Of a stretch of DNA of 64,000 nt, positions 31,471 to 40,469 are shown piece by piece. This stretch comes from Halomonas sp. YLGW01. GTDB lineage: Bacteria > Pseudomonadota > Gammaproteobacteria > Pseudomonadales > Halomonadaceae. The stretch's first letter is position 1, and the number at the start of each line of letters is the position of its first letter. The stretch is taken from assembly GCF_014840935.1 (NCBI RefSeq), contig NZ_CP062005.1:3100001-3164000 (forward strand), read 5' to 3'. Both the position numbers and the translations under genes were made by a program. Under the pieces are notes generated by a model. It searched no databases, had not been told where the DNA came from, and saw nothing but the letters and a program-made list of their open reading frames with translations.

Positions 31471-32402
31471 GGAACGGCATCCTCATCACGTCTGGCCGTC
31501 TGACCCGCCGCCACCTCCGCCTGAGTCTCTTGCCAGGCCTCGCCCCAGGCGCGCAGCGTCGGCCACAGGGCCCGCTTCGCCTCGGCGCCGGCGGCCAGTG
31601 CCTCCAGCGACGGCCCCTGCCAGGCGGGCAGCTCGAGCAGGGGGCAATAGTCGGCCTCGAGGCCCAGCACCCGGGACAGGGTGTCATCCTCACCGAACAC
31701 CAGCAGCCGCTCGGGCCGCCAGCCCTGACGACGCCGTCCCTCGAGGAAGGCCCGCAGGCCGTCCCGGGCCTCCTCCAGGGGAGCGGCGACCGGCAGCTCG
31801 TCCATCATCGGCCAGCGAAAGTGCTGGAACGCCGGCATCTCGGCGGGCCGGATGCCGGCGGCACGCAGCAGGTTCGCCAGGAGGCGCCGAGGCATGGCCT
31901 CCGGCGGCGCCTCGGCGGGCAGCACCAGCAACCAGCGCCCCTCGAGGGCGGCGATCTGCAACGAGAAGCGCAGCGCTTCGCCGGGCGTCGACTCGGCCGC
32001 CTCCTCGACGGGAGCGTCCGGGGCCGCATGCCGCTTGGGGCCGGCTGGTGCCTCGTCATGCGCCGACGACGCCGGCGAAGCGTCCGGAGACGCCACGGGC
32101 GTATCGCCGGCCAGCAGCGCCCGCGCCCTGCCGGCGCCCCTGGCGGCGGGGGCCTCCTCGCCTCTGGCCCCATCCCGAGACGCCACAGACGCATCCTTGC
32201 CCTGCTGCGAAGGGGTAGACCTCGGGGCGGAGGCATCGTCGATCAACGCCTGCAGCCGCGCGGCATGGGGCTGCGGCGCCGGCGCCGCCGGCGCCTCCCA
32301 ATCGCAGGCCTCGGTGGGGGCGGCATTGGGCAGGCGGTAGCGCCCGACCCAGGCGGTCAGACCCATCGCCTCGAGATACTGCAGGCGCTGCGGTTCGTTC
32401 AC
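31467..32402 (-). CDS. holD: Divergent HolD-like DNA polymerase III psi subunit
   Basis: 311 residues starting at GTG 32402, whose GTGA overlaps the bolA stop by 4 bp. The N-terminus NEPQRLQYLEAMGLTAWVGR parallels E. coli HolD (WQLQQLGITQW) at the same distance from the start. The core segment RWLLVLPAEAPP...RLLANLLRAAGI and the late block AKRALWPTLRAW resemble HolD's VRLVMV..., VSDVLRAL and ARAALWQQI. E. coli HolD has only 137 residues: here about 110 residues of Ala/Pro/Glu-rich linker (about 30-140) and a longer middle are added. Position before rimI supports the call. In the clamp loader, psi binds gamma/tau and connects chi to SSB. Confidence 0.6.
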   Translation of the reverse strand: MNEPQRLQYLEAMGLTAWVGRYRLPNAAPTEACDWEAPAAPAPQPHAARLQALIDDASAPRSTPSQQGKDASVASRDGARGEEAPAARGAGRARALLAGDTPVASPDASPASSAHDEAPAGPKRHAAPDAPVEEAAESTPGEALRFSLQIAALEGRWLLVLPAEAPPEAMPRRLLANLLRAAGIRPAEMPAFQHFRWPMMDELPVAAPLEEARDGLRAFLEGRRRQGWRPERLLVFGEDDTLSRVLGLEADYCPLLELPAWQGPSLEALAAGAEAKRALWPTLRAWGEAWQETQAEVAAGQTARRDEDAVP

Positions 32403-32710
32403 GAGCGGCCGCCACCCCGGCAGTTGGGGGAATCGGGACGCGCCTCGCCGCGGCTCTGCCACTCCTCGGCGGTGTAGAGGTGCAGCGCCAGGGCATGCAC
32501 CGGCCCTGCCAGCTCGTCGGCCAGCAGCGCATAGATCATCTGATGACGCTTGACCGGCATCAGGCCGGCGAAGCGGTCGGACACCAGGGTGACCTTGAAA
32601 TGGGTCTCGGAGTTGGCCGGCACATGGTGCATGTGGCTCTCGTTCTCGACCGTCAGATGGACCGGCTCGAGGGTCTTAAGCGTGTCTTCGATGCGCGCCT
32701 GAACGCTCAT
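32399..32710 (-). CDS. bolA: BolA family protein
   Basis: 103 residues. MSVQARIEDTLKTLEPVHLTVENESHMHH and HFKVTLVSDRFAGLMPVKRHQMIYALLADEL are characteristic of BolA, a class II KH-like fold that works with monothiol glutaredoxins in iron-sulfur handling and affects morphology. The invariant His is in VKRHQMIYALL. The start at 32710 is followed immediately by the family N-terminus. TACAAT at 32782-32787 on the minus strand may be its -10, but no good -35 was found. Confidence 0.92.
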   Translation of the reverse strand: MSVQARIEDTLKTLEPVHLTVENESHMHHVPANSETHFKVTLVSDRFAGLMPVKRHQMIYALLADELAGPVHALALHLYTAEEWQSRGEARPDSPNCRGGGRS

Positions 32711-32792
32711 GACGGGGCCTCGCACTGATGGATGGGAAGAATGATGAAGGGTTCGATGTCCGCTGCGATAAACGCACCGTCATTGTACCCGC

Positions 32793-34196
32793 CTAATCGG
32801 AGCTCGGCGATGCGACCTGAGGCGAGGCCATCGTCAGCGGGATGCGGCGCAGGCTGACCGCCAGCGACAGGCCGCAGGCTAGGCAGGCGATCCACAGCGA
32901 GGCCTGGACGTCTCCGCCCCGGGACGCCAGGCAGAGCCCGACCAGCGCCACCCCCAGCGACTGGCCGATGGTGCGGGTGGTGCCCATCATGCCCGAGGCA
33001 TTGGCGCTGTAATCATGACTGACGTTGAGCATCACCTCGCGATTGTTCGGCGCCTGAAAGAGCCCGAAGCCGAGCCCGCACAGGGCCATGCGCCACAGGC
33101 TGTCGGCAAGGCTCGCCTCGGCCGGCAGCAGCGCCAGACAGGCGAGCCCGACCAGCAGGACGGCGAGCCCCAGGGTCGAGAGCACGGCGGGATTGACGCG
33201 ATCGGCGAGGCGCCCGGCCAGCGGCGCGGCCAGCATGATGGTCAGCGGCCAGGGCGTGAACAGCCAGGCGGTCTCCAGCGGCGAATAGCCCATCTGCTGC
33301 TGGTAGAGAAACGACAGGGCGACGAAGGCCAGGCCCTGGGCGACGAAGGTCAGCCCAGAGACCGTGAGCGCCAGCGAGAAGCGCGGCGCCGCGAACATGG
33401 TAAGGGGCAGGAGCGGATAGCGCGCTCTACGCTGGCGGCGCAGGAAGAGCCCACCGGCCACCAGACTCACCGCCAGGCAGCTTGTCACACGAGGCCAGCC
33501 GGCGCCGTGGCCGAGGCCATCCATGGCCAGAAAGGCACTGGCCAGGGTGGCCGCCGAGAGCCCCGCGCCCAAGGCATCGAAGCCGCCCGCGCGGCGCGGC
33601 TCCGCCGGCAGGGCCCGCCAGGCAAGCCCGAAGGCGAGACATCCCAGCGGCACGTTGAGGGCGAACAGCCAGGGCCAGTCGGCCACGGCCAGCACCAGGC
33701 CGCCAAGCGTCGGGCCCGAGGCATAGCCGCCGGCCACCACCAGGGCGCTGAGCCCCATGGCACTGCCCAGCAGTCGCGAGGGAAAGATCAGCCGATACAG
33801 CGAGGGGCCGATCGACAGGGTCGCCGCGGCCCCCAGCCCCTGCAAGGCCCGGCAGGCCAGCAGCATCTCGAAGGAGGTGGAGAGCCCGGCCCCCAGGGCG
33901 GCCAGGGTGAAGAGGGAAAGCCCCGCCAAATAGAGCCGGCGACGACTGACGATCTCGCTGAGCGCCGCGCACAGCAGCAGACTCGCCGCGCACACCACCT
34001 GGAAGAGGCTGATCACCCACACCGAGCGCGAGGCATCGATGCCCAGATCACGACCGATCGACGGCAGGGCGATGTTGATCATGGTGGCATCGATCACCGC
34101 CATGCTGGTGCCGGTGACCAACGCCAGCACCGCCAGGCGTCGCTCGCGGCCAGGCAGGCCGTCGTCTTCGGGGCGGGTCTCGAACAGTCGCTTCAT
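32793..34196 (-). CDS. MFS transporter, 14-TM DHA2/EmrB type
   Basis: 467 residues, with 13-14 predicted membrane segments. The N-terminal LALVTGTSMAVIDATMINIALPSIGRDLG matches motif D1 of the DHA2 drug:H+ antiporters, and ACRALQGLGAAAT and a motif C-like VVAGGYASGPTLGGLV follow. TVSGLTFVAQGLAFVALSF and FGLFQAPNNREVMLNVSHDYSANASGMMGTTR lie in the C-terminal half. A multidrug or amphiphile exporter is likely; the substrate cannot be deduced and there is no MarR or TetR gene beside it. The ATG at 34196 begins MKRLFETRPEDDGLPGRERR. Confidence 0.88.
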   Translation of the reverse strand: MKRLFETRPEDDGLPGRERRLAVLALVTGTSMAVIDATMINIALPSIGRDLGIDASRSVWVISLFQVVCAASLLLCAALSEIVSRRRLYLAGLSLFTLAALGAGLSTSFEMLLACRALQGLGAAATLSIGPSLYRLIFPSRLLGSAMGLSALVVAGGYASGPTLGGLVLAVADWPWLFALNVPLGCLAFGLAWRALPAEPRRAGGFDALGAGLSAATLASAFLAMDGLGHGAGWPRVTSCLAVSLVAGGLFLRRQRRARYPLLPLTMFAAPRFSLALTVSGLTFVAQGLAFVALSFLYQQQMGYSPLETAWLFTPWPLTIMLAAPLAGRLADRVNPAVLSTLGLAVLLVGLACLALLPAEASLADSLWRMALCGLGFGLFQAPNNREVMLNVSHDYSANASGMMGTTRTIGQSLGVALVGLCLASRGGDVQASLWIACLACGLSLAVSLRRIPLTMASPQVASPSSD

Positions 34197-34260
34197 GAGC
34201 CTTCGTCGCACGAAATGGGTGATGGGTGACGGATGAGGCACCGCTGCCACGGTACCCAAC

Positions 34261-34290
34261 GAAAAAAACCGGCCGCGGCCGGTTTTTTCA
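34261..34290. terminator. Bidirectional terminator upstream of the MFS gene
   Basis: GAAAAAAACCGGCCGCGGCC...: stem AAAAAACCGGCC / GGCCGGTTTTTT with T6 on one strand and A-run on the other. It terminates the 34334-34720 gene on the minus strand, before the MFS gene start at 34196. Confidence 0.85.
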
Positions 34291-34333
34291 GAGACAGGAC
34301 GAGGCGCAGAGCCCCGTCGGCAGAACCGGTCGG

Positions 34334-34720
34334 CTAGTCCTGCTCGTGCTCGGCGATCAGCTCGTCGTCGATCTCACCGACCTCCAGCGGCGCCTCGTCA
34401 TCGAGGTCGACCGCCAGGTAGCTGTGCTCCACGTGCACGAAGCGCTGGAACAGCGCCCAGTCGAGGGTCTCGGGCCACTGGCGGCGATCCTCTTCCCAGG
34501 CCTCGAGCTCGGACTCCAGGATCTCCAGATAGCGTTCGCGCACGAAGCCCTCGAGGGCCTCCGGTGAGTCCATCTCGGGAATCAGGTAGACGGTGTTCTC
34601 GCGATCGACATCCGCAAGGGTCAGGTCATCGTCGCCCACCGTGGGTTCCAGGGAGTTGATCCAGTCCACGAACAGCTGGGTCGGCTTGACGCTCAGAGCG
34701 GAGCGGTTGAGCAGTTTCAT
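34334..34720 (-). CDS. Conserved acidic hypothetical protein
   Basis: 128 residues, strongly acidic (C-terminus ...DDEAPLEVGEIDDELIAEHEQD). It opens MKLLNRSALSVKPTQLFVDWINSLEP and has TVYLIPEMDSPEALEGFVRERYLEI. I have seen this family as a conserved uncharacterised protein in gammaproteobacteria, with no known function. The ATG at 34720 follows GAGGAGAGTCC, a strong ribosome-binding site. It has no membrane segment. It has its own terminator and stands alone between lysS and the MFS gene. Confidence 0.8.
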   Translation of the reverse strand: MKLLNRSALSVKPTQLFVDWINSLEPTVGDDDLTLADVDRENTVYLIPEMDSPEALEGFVRERYLEILESELEAWEEDRRQWPETLDWALFQRFVHVEHSYLAVDLDDEAPLEVGEIDDELIAEHEQD

Positions 34721-34906
34721 TGGACTCTCCTCGACAGGCATGCCACGACGGCTAAAACGACGACCATTATGGGTGCTGAAACCGTACGTTACCAACACTT
34801 CCCGGCGTGCTCGACGAATCCGGGCAGCCAAGGCAGGCCAACCCGTTCTCCCGATGCCTCCGGGCGCCCGGGACGGCACCGGAGCGAACCTCTTTTTTCA
34901 GGGAGA

Positions 34907-34966
34907 AAAAAAGGAGCGCCCAGGGAAGGGTTCACCGCGTGTTCGCGGTGGTGCCTTCCCCGGGCG
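34907..34966 (-). terminator. Terminator of lysS
   Basis: GCGCCCAGGGAAGG (34916-34929) pairs with CCTTCCCCGGGCG (34954-34966), with an inner ACCGCG/CGCGGT stem, followed on the minus strand by CTCCTTTTTTCTCCC. It starts about 16 bp after the lysS stop. Confidence 0.75.
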
Positions 34967-34982
34967 TCGCGAGGCCTGTCGC

Positions 34983-36491
34983 TCAATCCACCTCGGGGCG
35001 CATCGCCGGGAACAGCAATACGTCGCGGATCGAGGGGCTGTCGGTGAACAGCATCACCAGCCGGTCGATGCCGATGCCCTCGCCGGCGGTCGGCGGCAGG
35101 CCGTACTCGAGCGCGCGGACATAGTCGGCATCGTAGTACATGGCCTCGAGATCCCCGGCCTCCTTCTCGGCGACCTGCGCCTTGAAGCGCTCGGCCTGGT
35201 CCTCGGCATCGTTGAGCTCCGAGAAGCCGTTGGCGATCTCGCGCCCGCCAATGAAGAACTCGAAGCGATCGGTGACGAAGGGATCCTCGTCATTGCGACG
35301 CGCCAGCGGGCTGACCTCGGCCGGGTAGGCGGTGATGAAGGTCGGCTGCTCGAGCTTCTCCTCGGCGACTTCCTCGAAGATCTCGGTATGCAGCTTGCCG
35401 AGTCCCCAGCCTTCCTTGACCTCGATGCCCAGCCGCTTGGCCAGCACCCGGGCGGCCTCGAGGCTATCGAGGTCGGCAGCCTGGATGCCATCGCCGTGCT
35501 CGAGGATGGCCTGGCGCATGGTCAGGCGGCGGAACGGCTTGTCGAGTTCGAAGGTGGTGCCCTGGTACTCGAGCGTGGTGGTGCCGAGCACATCCTGGGC
35601 GGCGCCCCGGATCATCTCCTCGGTGATGTCGAGCAGGTCGAGGTAGTCCGCATAGGCCCAGTAGAACTCGAGCATGGTGAACTCGGGGTTGTGCCGCGTC
35701 GACAGCCCCTCGTTACGGAAGTTGCGGTTGATCTCGAAGACGCGCTCGAAGCCGCCGACCACCAGGCGCTTCAGGTAAAGCTCCGGCGCGATGCGCAGGA
35801 ACATGTCGATATCCAGCGCATTATGGTGCGTCTTGAAGGGCCGCGCGGTGGCGCCGCCGGGGATCGCCTGCAGCATCGGCGTCTCGACTTCCATGAAGCC
35901 ACGCGTCTCGAAGAAGCGACGGATCGAGGCGATCACGCCGGCCCGCACCTCGAAGGTACGCCGCGAGTCCTGATTCATGATCAGGTCGACATAGCGCTGG
36001 CGATAGCGGGCTTCCTGGTCGGTGAGACCGTGGAACTTGTCGGGCAGCGGGCGCAGGCTCTTGGTCAGCAGCGTGGCCTCGCGCATCATCACGTACAGAT
36101 CGCCCTTGCCGGACTTATGCACCGGGCCACGACCGGCGACGATGTCGCCGATATCCCAGCTCTTGATGTCCTCGAGCACCTCGGCGGGCAGGCCCTTCTT
36201 GTCGACGTAGAGCTGGATCTGGCCGGAGGAATCCTGGATGACGATGAAGGGACCACGCTTGCGCATGATGCGCCCGGCAACGGCCGCCTGACGGTCCAGC
36301 GACTCGAGCTCGGCCTTGTCCTTGTCGCCGAGTTCGGCGTCGAGCTCGGCAGCCAGGCTGTCGCGACGGAAGTCGTTGGGGAAGGCGCTCGCGCCGGTGC
36401 GCTGGGCAAGCTCGCGACGCTCGGCCAGCTTGGCACGGCGCTCGGCGATCAGGTGATTCTCATCGGGCGAAGTGGGATCTTGATGGGCCAT
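34983..36491 (-). CDS. lysS: Lysine--tRNA ligase (class II)
   Basis: 502-residue class II synthetase. The N-terminal OB-fold anticodon domain contains [26 protein letters not shown], and the catalytic core has motif 2 ([28 protein letters not shown]) and motif 3 ([21 protein letters not shown]). It follows prfB by 66 bp on the same strand, the prfB-lysS arrangement of E. coli. A short hairpin sits in the gap. Confidence 0.96.
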   Translation of the reverse strand: MAHQDPTSPDENHLIAERRAKLAERRELAQRTGASAFPNDFRRDSLAAELDAELGDKDKAELESLDRQAAVAGRIMRKRGPFIVIQDSSGQIQLYVDKKGLPAEVLEDIKSWDIGDIVAGRGPVHKSGKGDLYVMMREATLLTKSLRPLPDKFHGLTDQEARYRQRYVDLIMNQDSRRTFEVRAGVIASIRRFFETRGFMEVETPMLQAIPGGATARPFKTHHNALDIDMFLRIAPELYLKRLVVGGFERVFEINRNFRNEGLSTRHNPEFTMLEFYWAYADYLDLLDITEEMIRGAAQDVLGTTTLEYQGTTFELDKPFRRLTMRQAILEHGDGIQAADLDSLEAARVLAKRLGIEVKEGWGLGKLHTEIFEEVAEEKLEQPTFITAYPAEVSPLARRNDEDPFVTDRFEFFIGGREIANGFSELNDAEDQAERFKAQVAEKEAGDLEAMYYDADYVRALEYGLPPTAGEGIGIDRLVMLFTDSPSIRDVLLFPAMRPEVD

Positions 36492-36530
36492 TACGCTACC
36501 TGAAATGTGATGGGCGACGGGGGTGATGCA

Positions 36531-36551
36531 CGGGCGGCGTGGCGCCGCCCG
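36531..36551. other. Hairpin between prfB and lysS
   Basis: 9-bp stem CGGGCGGCG-TGG-CGCCGCCCG, 7 bp past the prfB stop and about 40 bp before the lysS start, without a T-run. It could tune read-through from prfB into lysS. Confidence 0.45.
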
Positions 36552-36557
36552 CGTCGA

Positions 36558-37656
36558 TCACAGCCCCTGCTTGAGACTGGCTTCGATGAACTGATCCAGG
36601 TCCCCGTCGAGGACCTTGTCGCAGCTGCTGGACTGCACGCCGGTGCGCAGGTCCTTGATCCGCTGGTCGTCGAGCACGTAGGACCGGATCTGGCTGCCCC
36701 AGCCGATATCGGCCTTGGCTTCCTCGGCCTGCTGCTTGGCGGCGTTGCGCTCCTGCATCTCGCGCTCGTAGAGCCGGGCCTTCAGCATCTTCATGGCCTG
36801 GTCACGGTTGGCGTGCTGGCTGCGCTGGTTCTGGCAGGCCACCACGATGCCGGTCGGCTCGTGGGTGATCCGCACCGCCGAATCGGTGGTGTTGACGTGC
36901 TGACCACCGGCGCCGCTGGAGCGATAGGTGTCGGTGCGCAGGTCCGAGGGATTGATGTCGACCTCGAAGCTGTCATCGATCTCCGGGGACACGAACACCG
37001 AGGCAAAGGAGGTGTGGCGACGGCCGCCGGAGTCGAAGGGACTCTTGCGTACCAGGCGGTGCACGCCTGTCTCGGTACGCAGCCAGCCGAAGGCGTGATC
37101 GCCCTGGACGTGGATCGTCGCCGACTTGATGCCCGCCACGTCCCCCGCCGAGGCCTCGATGATCTCGACCTTGAAGCCGTGATGCTCGGCCCAACGCAGG
37201 TACATGCGCAGCAGGATGTTGCCCCAGTCCTGGGCCTCGGTGCCGCCGGAGCCGGCCTGGATATCGAGGTAGGCGTTGTTCTCGTCCATCTCGCCGGAGA
37301 ACATGCGCCGGAACTCGAGCTTGGCGAGGCTCTCCTGCAAGCCGTCGAGCTCGCGGCTGACCTCGTCGACGGTATCCTGATCCTCTTCCATCTCGGCCAG
37401 CTCGAGCAGGTCGCCGTTATCGGCCAGACCCTGTTCGAGGGTCTCGATGGTCTCGACGACGGTCTCCAGCGAGGCCCGTTCCTTCCCGAGCTTCTGGGCA
37501 TAGTCCGGATCGCTCCAGACGTTGGGGTCCTCGAGCTCGCGGGTCACTTCCTCTAGCCGGTCTTTCTTCTCGGCATAGTCAAAGATACCCCCTCAGGACG
37601 TCTGTCCGTTCGGACAGGTCCTTGATCAGGGTATGAATCGGGTTGGTCTCTAGCAT
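36558..37656 (-). CDS. prfB: Peptide chain release factor RF2, with programmed +1 frameshift
   Basis: Two frames make one 365-residue protein, the same length as E. coli RF2. The first 25 codons start at ATG 37656 ([13 protein letters not shown]-type start, [10 protein letters not shown]) and reach CTT-TGA. Skipping one T at 37581 joins [25 protein letters not shown], and the frame continues to 36558. RF2 features are present: the [17 protein letters not shown] peptide-release GGQ loop. The stop-codon recognition tripeptide SPF is in [22 protein letters not shown]2 recognises UGA and so regulates its own frameshift. Confidence 0.96.
37579..37593 (-). promoter_or_regulatory. prfB autoregulatory frameshift site
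   Basis: On the minus strand AGGGGGTATCTTTGA followed by C: an internal Shine-Dalgarno AGGGGG, three bases, then the slippery CTT and in-frame TGA. This is the same as the known E. coli signal. Low RF2 makes the ribosome slip +1 and finish the protein. Confidence 0.95.
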
Positions 37657-37727
37657 GGTCGCTGCCTGAGTTTTCTCGCGAGTGATGGTCCCGAGGCGTC
37701 AGAATGCCCCGGGCGAAAAAGCGCTCC

Positions 37728-37756
37728 ATTGTAGCGAACCCCACGGCACCCGGCCA
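37728..37756 (-). promoter_or_regulatory. Possible promoter of prfB
   Basis: TACAAT (37728-37733 on the minus strand) is a good -10; 17 bp upstream is TGGCCG, a poor -35. The distance to the prfB start codon is about 72 bp. The remainder of the 246-bp divergent region towards oppA shows no clear elements. Confidence 0.35.
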
Positions 37757-37902
37757 TCCCGCACGATCCGCGTCACGGCGGGGGTATCGAATTCATCGAT
37801 GCGGCTATGCGCAATTTCGAATAGACCATCGGCGACGGGTTGGACATGGTGACGGCAGGGCCGGTTGGCCCCACCTCACAACAACAAGTCAAGGAGTGAC
37901 TC

Positions 37903-39480
37903 ATGCTCAAGCCACGCTTCGCCGTCGGCCCCCTGCTGCTCGCCACAGGCCTTGCCACCTCGCCCCTCCAGGCCGATACCCTGCGCCTCGCCATCATGGG
38001 CGAGCCGGCCTCCCTGGATCCCCACAAGATCAGCGGCACCTGGGAAAATGACGTGGTCGGCGATCTCTTCGAGGGCCTGATCACCGAGGCCGCCGACGGC
38101 GAGCGAATTCCCGGTGTGGCGACCTCCTGGGAGGTCGCCGAGGACGGCACCACCTACACCTTTGAACTGCGCGAGGACGCCAGGTGGTCCGACGGTACCC
38201 CGGTGACCGCCGAGGACTTCGTCTTCGCCTTCCGCCGCATTCTCGACCCGGCCACCGCCGCCAGCTATGCCTATCTGCTCTATCCGGTGAAGAACGCCGA
38301 GGCCGTCTACGATGGCGCCGCCAAGCCCAGCACCCTGGGGATCGAGGCCCTGGACGCGCACACCCTCGAGATCACGCTTGAGCGCTCCACCCCCTACTTC
38401 CTCGACCAGCTGGCTCACTACACCGCCTACCCGCTCCCCAAGCACGTGGTGGAAGAATACGGTGACGACTGGTCAAAGCCCGAGCACATGGTCTCCAACG
38501 GGGCCTTCGCCCTGGAGGACTGGCAGTCACAGACGCGCATCGAGGCCACCCGCAACCCGCACTTCCACGATGCCGACAACGTGGCACTGGACGAGGTGGT
38601 GTACTTCCCCATCGAGGAGCGCAACACCGCGCTGAACCGCTTCCGTGCAGGCGAGATCGACATCGCCCGGGAGTTCCCCACCCAGCAGTACGACTGGCTC
38701 AAGGAGCACCTGCCACAGGCCGTGCGGGTGGCGCCCTATCTCGGCATCTACTATTACGTGCTCAATACCCGTGACGGCCACGCCACGGCCGATCCGCGGG
38801 TACGCGAGGCACTGAGCCTTTCCGTGCGTCGCGAGGTGATCACCGACCAGATCCTCGGGACCGGCGAAGAGCCCGCCTATAGCTTCGTGCCACCGGACGT
38901 GGCCCACTACGACGGCCCCGAGCTCGACTTCGCCGAGCTCTCGCAGGAGGAGCGCCTGGCCCGCGCCCGCGAGCTGATGCAGGACGCCGGCTACGGCCCC
39001 GACAACCCGCTGGCCCTGCAGCTTCGCTACAACACCAGCGAGGACCACCGCAAGGTCGCCATCGCCCTGGCCGCGATGTGGAAGCCGCTGGGCGTCGAGG
39101 TGGAGCTCTACAACTCAGAGGTGGCGGTGCACTACGCCGACATTCGTCAGGGTGACTTCGACGTGGCCCGCGCCGGCTGGATCGGCGACTACAACGATGC
39201 CCAGAACTTCCTGAGCCTTCTGGAGAGCGACGTCGCGAACAACTACGGCGCCTACGCCAACGAGACCTTCGACACCCGGATGGACGAGGCCGCGATCACC
39301 CAGGACATGGAGGCCCGCGCCAACCTGATGGCCGAGGCGGAGGGCCTCGCCCTCGAGGACAACGCCACCCTGCCGATCTACTACTACGTCTCGCGCAACC
39401 TGGTCAGCCCCGAGCTTAACGGCTGGGAGACCAACATCGAGGATATCCACCGTTCGCGCTGGATCAGCGTCGAGGACTGA
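37903..39480 (+). CDS. oppA: Oligopeptide ABC transporter substrate-binding protein OppA
   Basis: 525-residue periplasmic binding protein (SBP_bac_5). A Sec signal peptide is evident (MLKPRFAVGPLLLATGLATSPLQA, cleavage before DTLRLAI); there is no lipobox. MGEPASLDPHKISGTWENDV, FELREDARWSDGTPVTAEDFVFAFRR and GIYYYVLNTRDGHATADPRVREALSLS are typical OppA blocks. It starts an operon with oppB, oppC and a fused ATPase. The likely substrate is short peptides, possibly including murein tripeptide. Confidence 0.93.
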   Translation: MLKPRFAVGPLLLATGLATSPLQADTLRLAIMGEPASLDPHKISGTWENDVVGDLFEGLITEAADGERIPGVATSWEVAEDGTTYTFELREDARWSDGTPVTAEDFVFAFRRILDPATAASYAYLLYPVKNAEAVYDGAAKPSTLGIEALDAHTLEITLERSTPYFLDQLAHYTAYPLPKHVVEEYGDDWSKPEHMVSNGAFALEDWQSQTRIEATRNPHFHDADNVALDEVVYFPIEERNTALNRFRAGEIDIAREFPTQQYDWLKEHLPQAVRVAPYLGIYYYVLNTRDGHATADPRVREALSLSVRREVITDQILGTGEEPAYSFVPPDVAHYDGPELDFAELSQEERLARARELMQDAGYGPDNPLALQLRYNTSEDHRKVAIALAAMWKPLGVEVELYNSEVAVHYADIRQGDFDVARAGWIGDYNDAQNFLSLLESDVANNYGAYANETFDTRMDEAAITQDMEARANLMAEAEGLALEDNATLPIYYYVSRNLVSPELNGWETNIEDIHRSRWISVED

Positions 39481-39542
39481 CCCGACCTTCCCCACCGCTG
39501 CGACTGTCCCCGGGCCCCGTGTCCGGGGCATGAGGCCCCGTC

Positions 39543-40469
39543 ATGCTCCGCTATACCCTGAAGCGCCTGCTGCAGGCGATTCCGACCCTATGGATCGTCA
39601 TCACGCTGTCCTTCTTCCTGATACACCTGGCCCCGGGCGGCCCCTTCGACGGCGAGCGCCAGCTGCCGCCGGAGATCGAGGCCAATCTCATGGCCAACTA
39701 TCACCTGGACGAGCCCGTCTGGCAGCAGTATCTGATCTACATGGGCAACCTGCTCAAGGGCGATCTGGGCCCCTCCTTCAAGTACAAGGACTTCAGCGTC
39801 ACCGAGCTGGTGGCGCAGGGCTTCCCCGTTAGCTTGGAGCTCGGCCTCTGGGCCATCGGCCTGGCGCTGCTGATCGGCCTGCCGCTGGGGGTAATCGCCG
39901 CCCTCAGGCGTAACTCCACCGTCGACTATCTGGTGATGGGCACCGCGCTTGCCGGGGTGGCGATTCCCAACTTCGTGATCGCCCCGCTGCTGGCCCTGGT
40001 GTTCGGCGTCTTCCTCGGCTGGCTGCCGGTGGGCGGCTGGAACGAGGGCGCCTGGCCCAACCTGGTGCTGCCGGTGGTGGCGCTGTCGATCCAGCAGATC
40101 GCCTACATCGCCCGCATGATGCGCGCCAGCATGATCGAGATCCTCGGCAGCCACTTCATCCGCACCGCCCGCGCCAAGGGCCTCGCCGAGCACGAAGTGA
40201 TCTGGCGCCATGCCATGCGCCCGGCGATGCTGCCGGTGGTCTCCTACCTGGGGCCCGCCATCGCCGGCATCATCACCGGCTCGGTGGTGATCGAGCAGAT
40301 CTTCGGCATCCCCGGCATCGGTCGCTACTTCGTGCAGGCCGCCCTCAACCGCGACTACACCCTGGTGATGGGCACGGTGGTGTTCTACGGCGCCCTGATC
40401 GTGCTGCTCAATCTTCTCGTCGACCTGCTCTACTCAGCCCTGGACCCGCAGATTCGCTATGACGACTGA
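39543..40469 (+). CDS. oppB: Oligopeptide transport permease OppB
   Basis: 308 residues, close to E. coli OppB in length and sequence (GPSFKYKDFSVTELVAQGFPVS, FIRTARAKGLAEHEVIWRHAMRPAMLPV, SVVIEQIFGIPGIGRYFVQAALNRDY). It has six membrane segments and the EAA loop (RAKGLAEHEVIWRHA) that contacts the ATPase. It starts 63 bp after oppA and its end overlaps oppC by 11 bp. Confidence 0.95.
   Translation: MLRYTLKRLLQAIPTLWIVITLSFFLIHLAPGGPFDGERQLPPEIEANLMANYHLDEPVWQQYLIYMGNLLKGDLGPSFKYKDFSVTELVAQGFPVSLELGLWAIGLALLIGLPLGVIAALRRNSTVDYLVMGTALAGVAIPNFVIAPLLALVFGVFLGWLPVGGWNEGAWPNLVLPVVALSIQQIAYIARMMRASMIEILGSHFIRTARAKGLAEHEVIWRHAMRPAMLPVVSYLGPAIAGIITGSVVIEQIFGIPGIGRYFVQAALNRDYTLVMGTVVFYGALIVLLNLLVDLLYSALDPQIRYDD

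Noticed and set aside
32403-32462. Upstream ATG start for the HolD-like gene
   Set aside because: It would overlap bolA by 64 bp and add residues absent from HolD; the GTG at 32402 gives a 4-bp overlap and the correct N-terminal length.
32740-32790. GGGTTCGATGTCC, resembling a tRNA T-loop
   Set aside because: No acceptor, D or anticodon stem can be drawn around it; it lies in the bolA upstream region.
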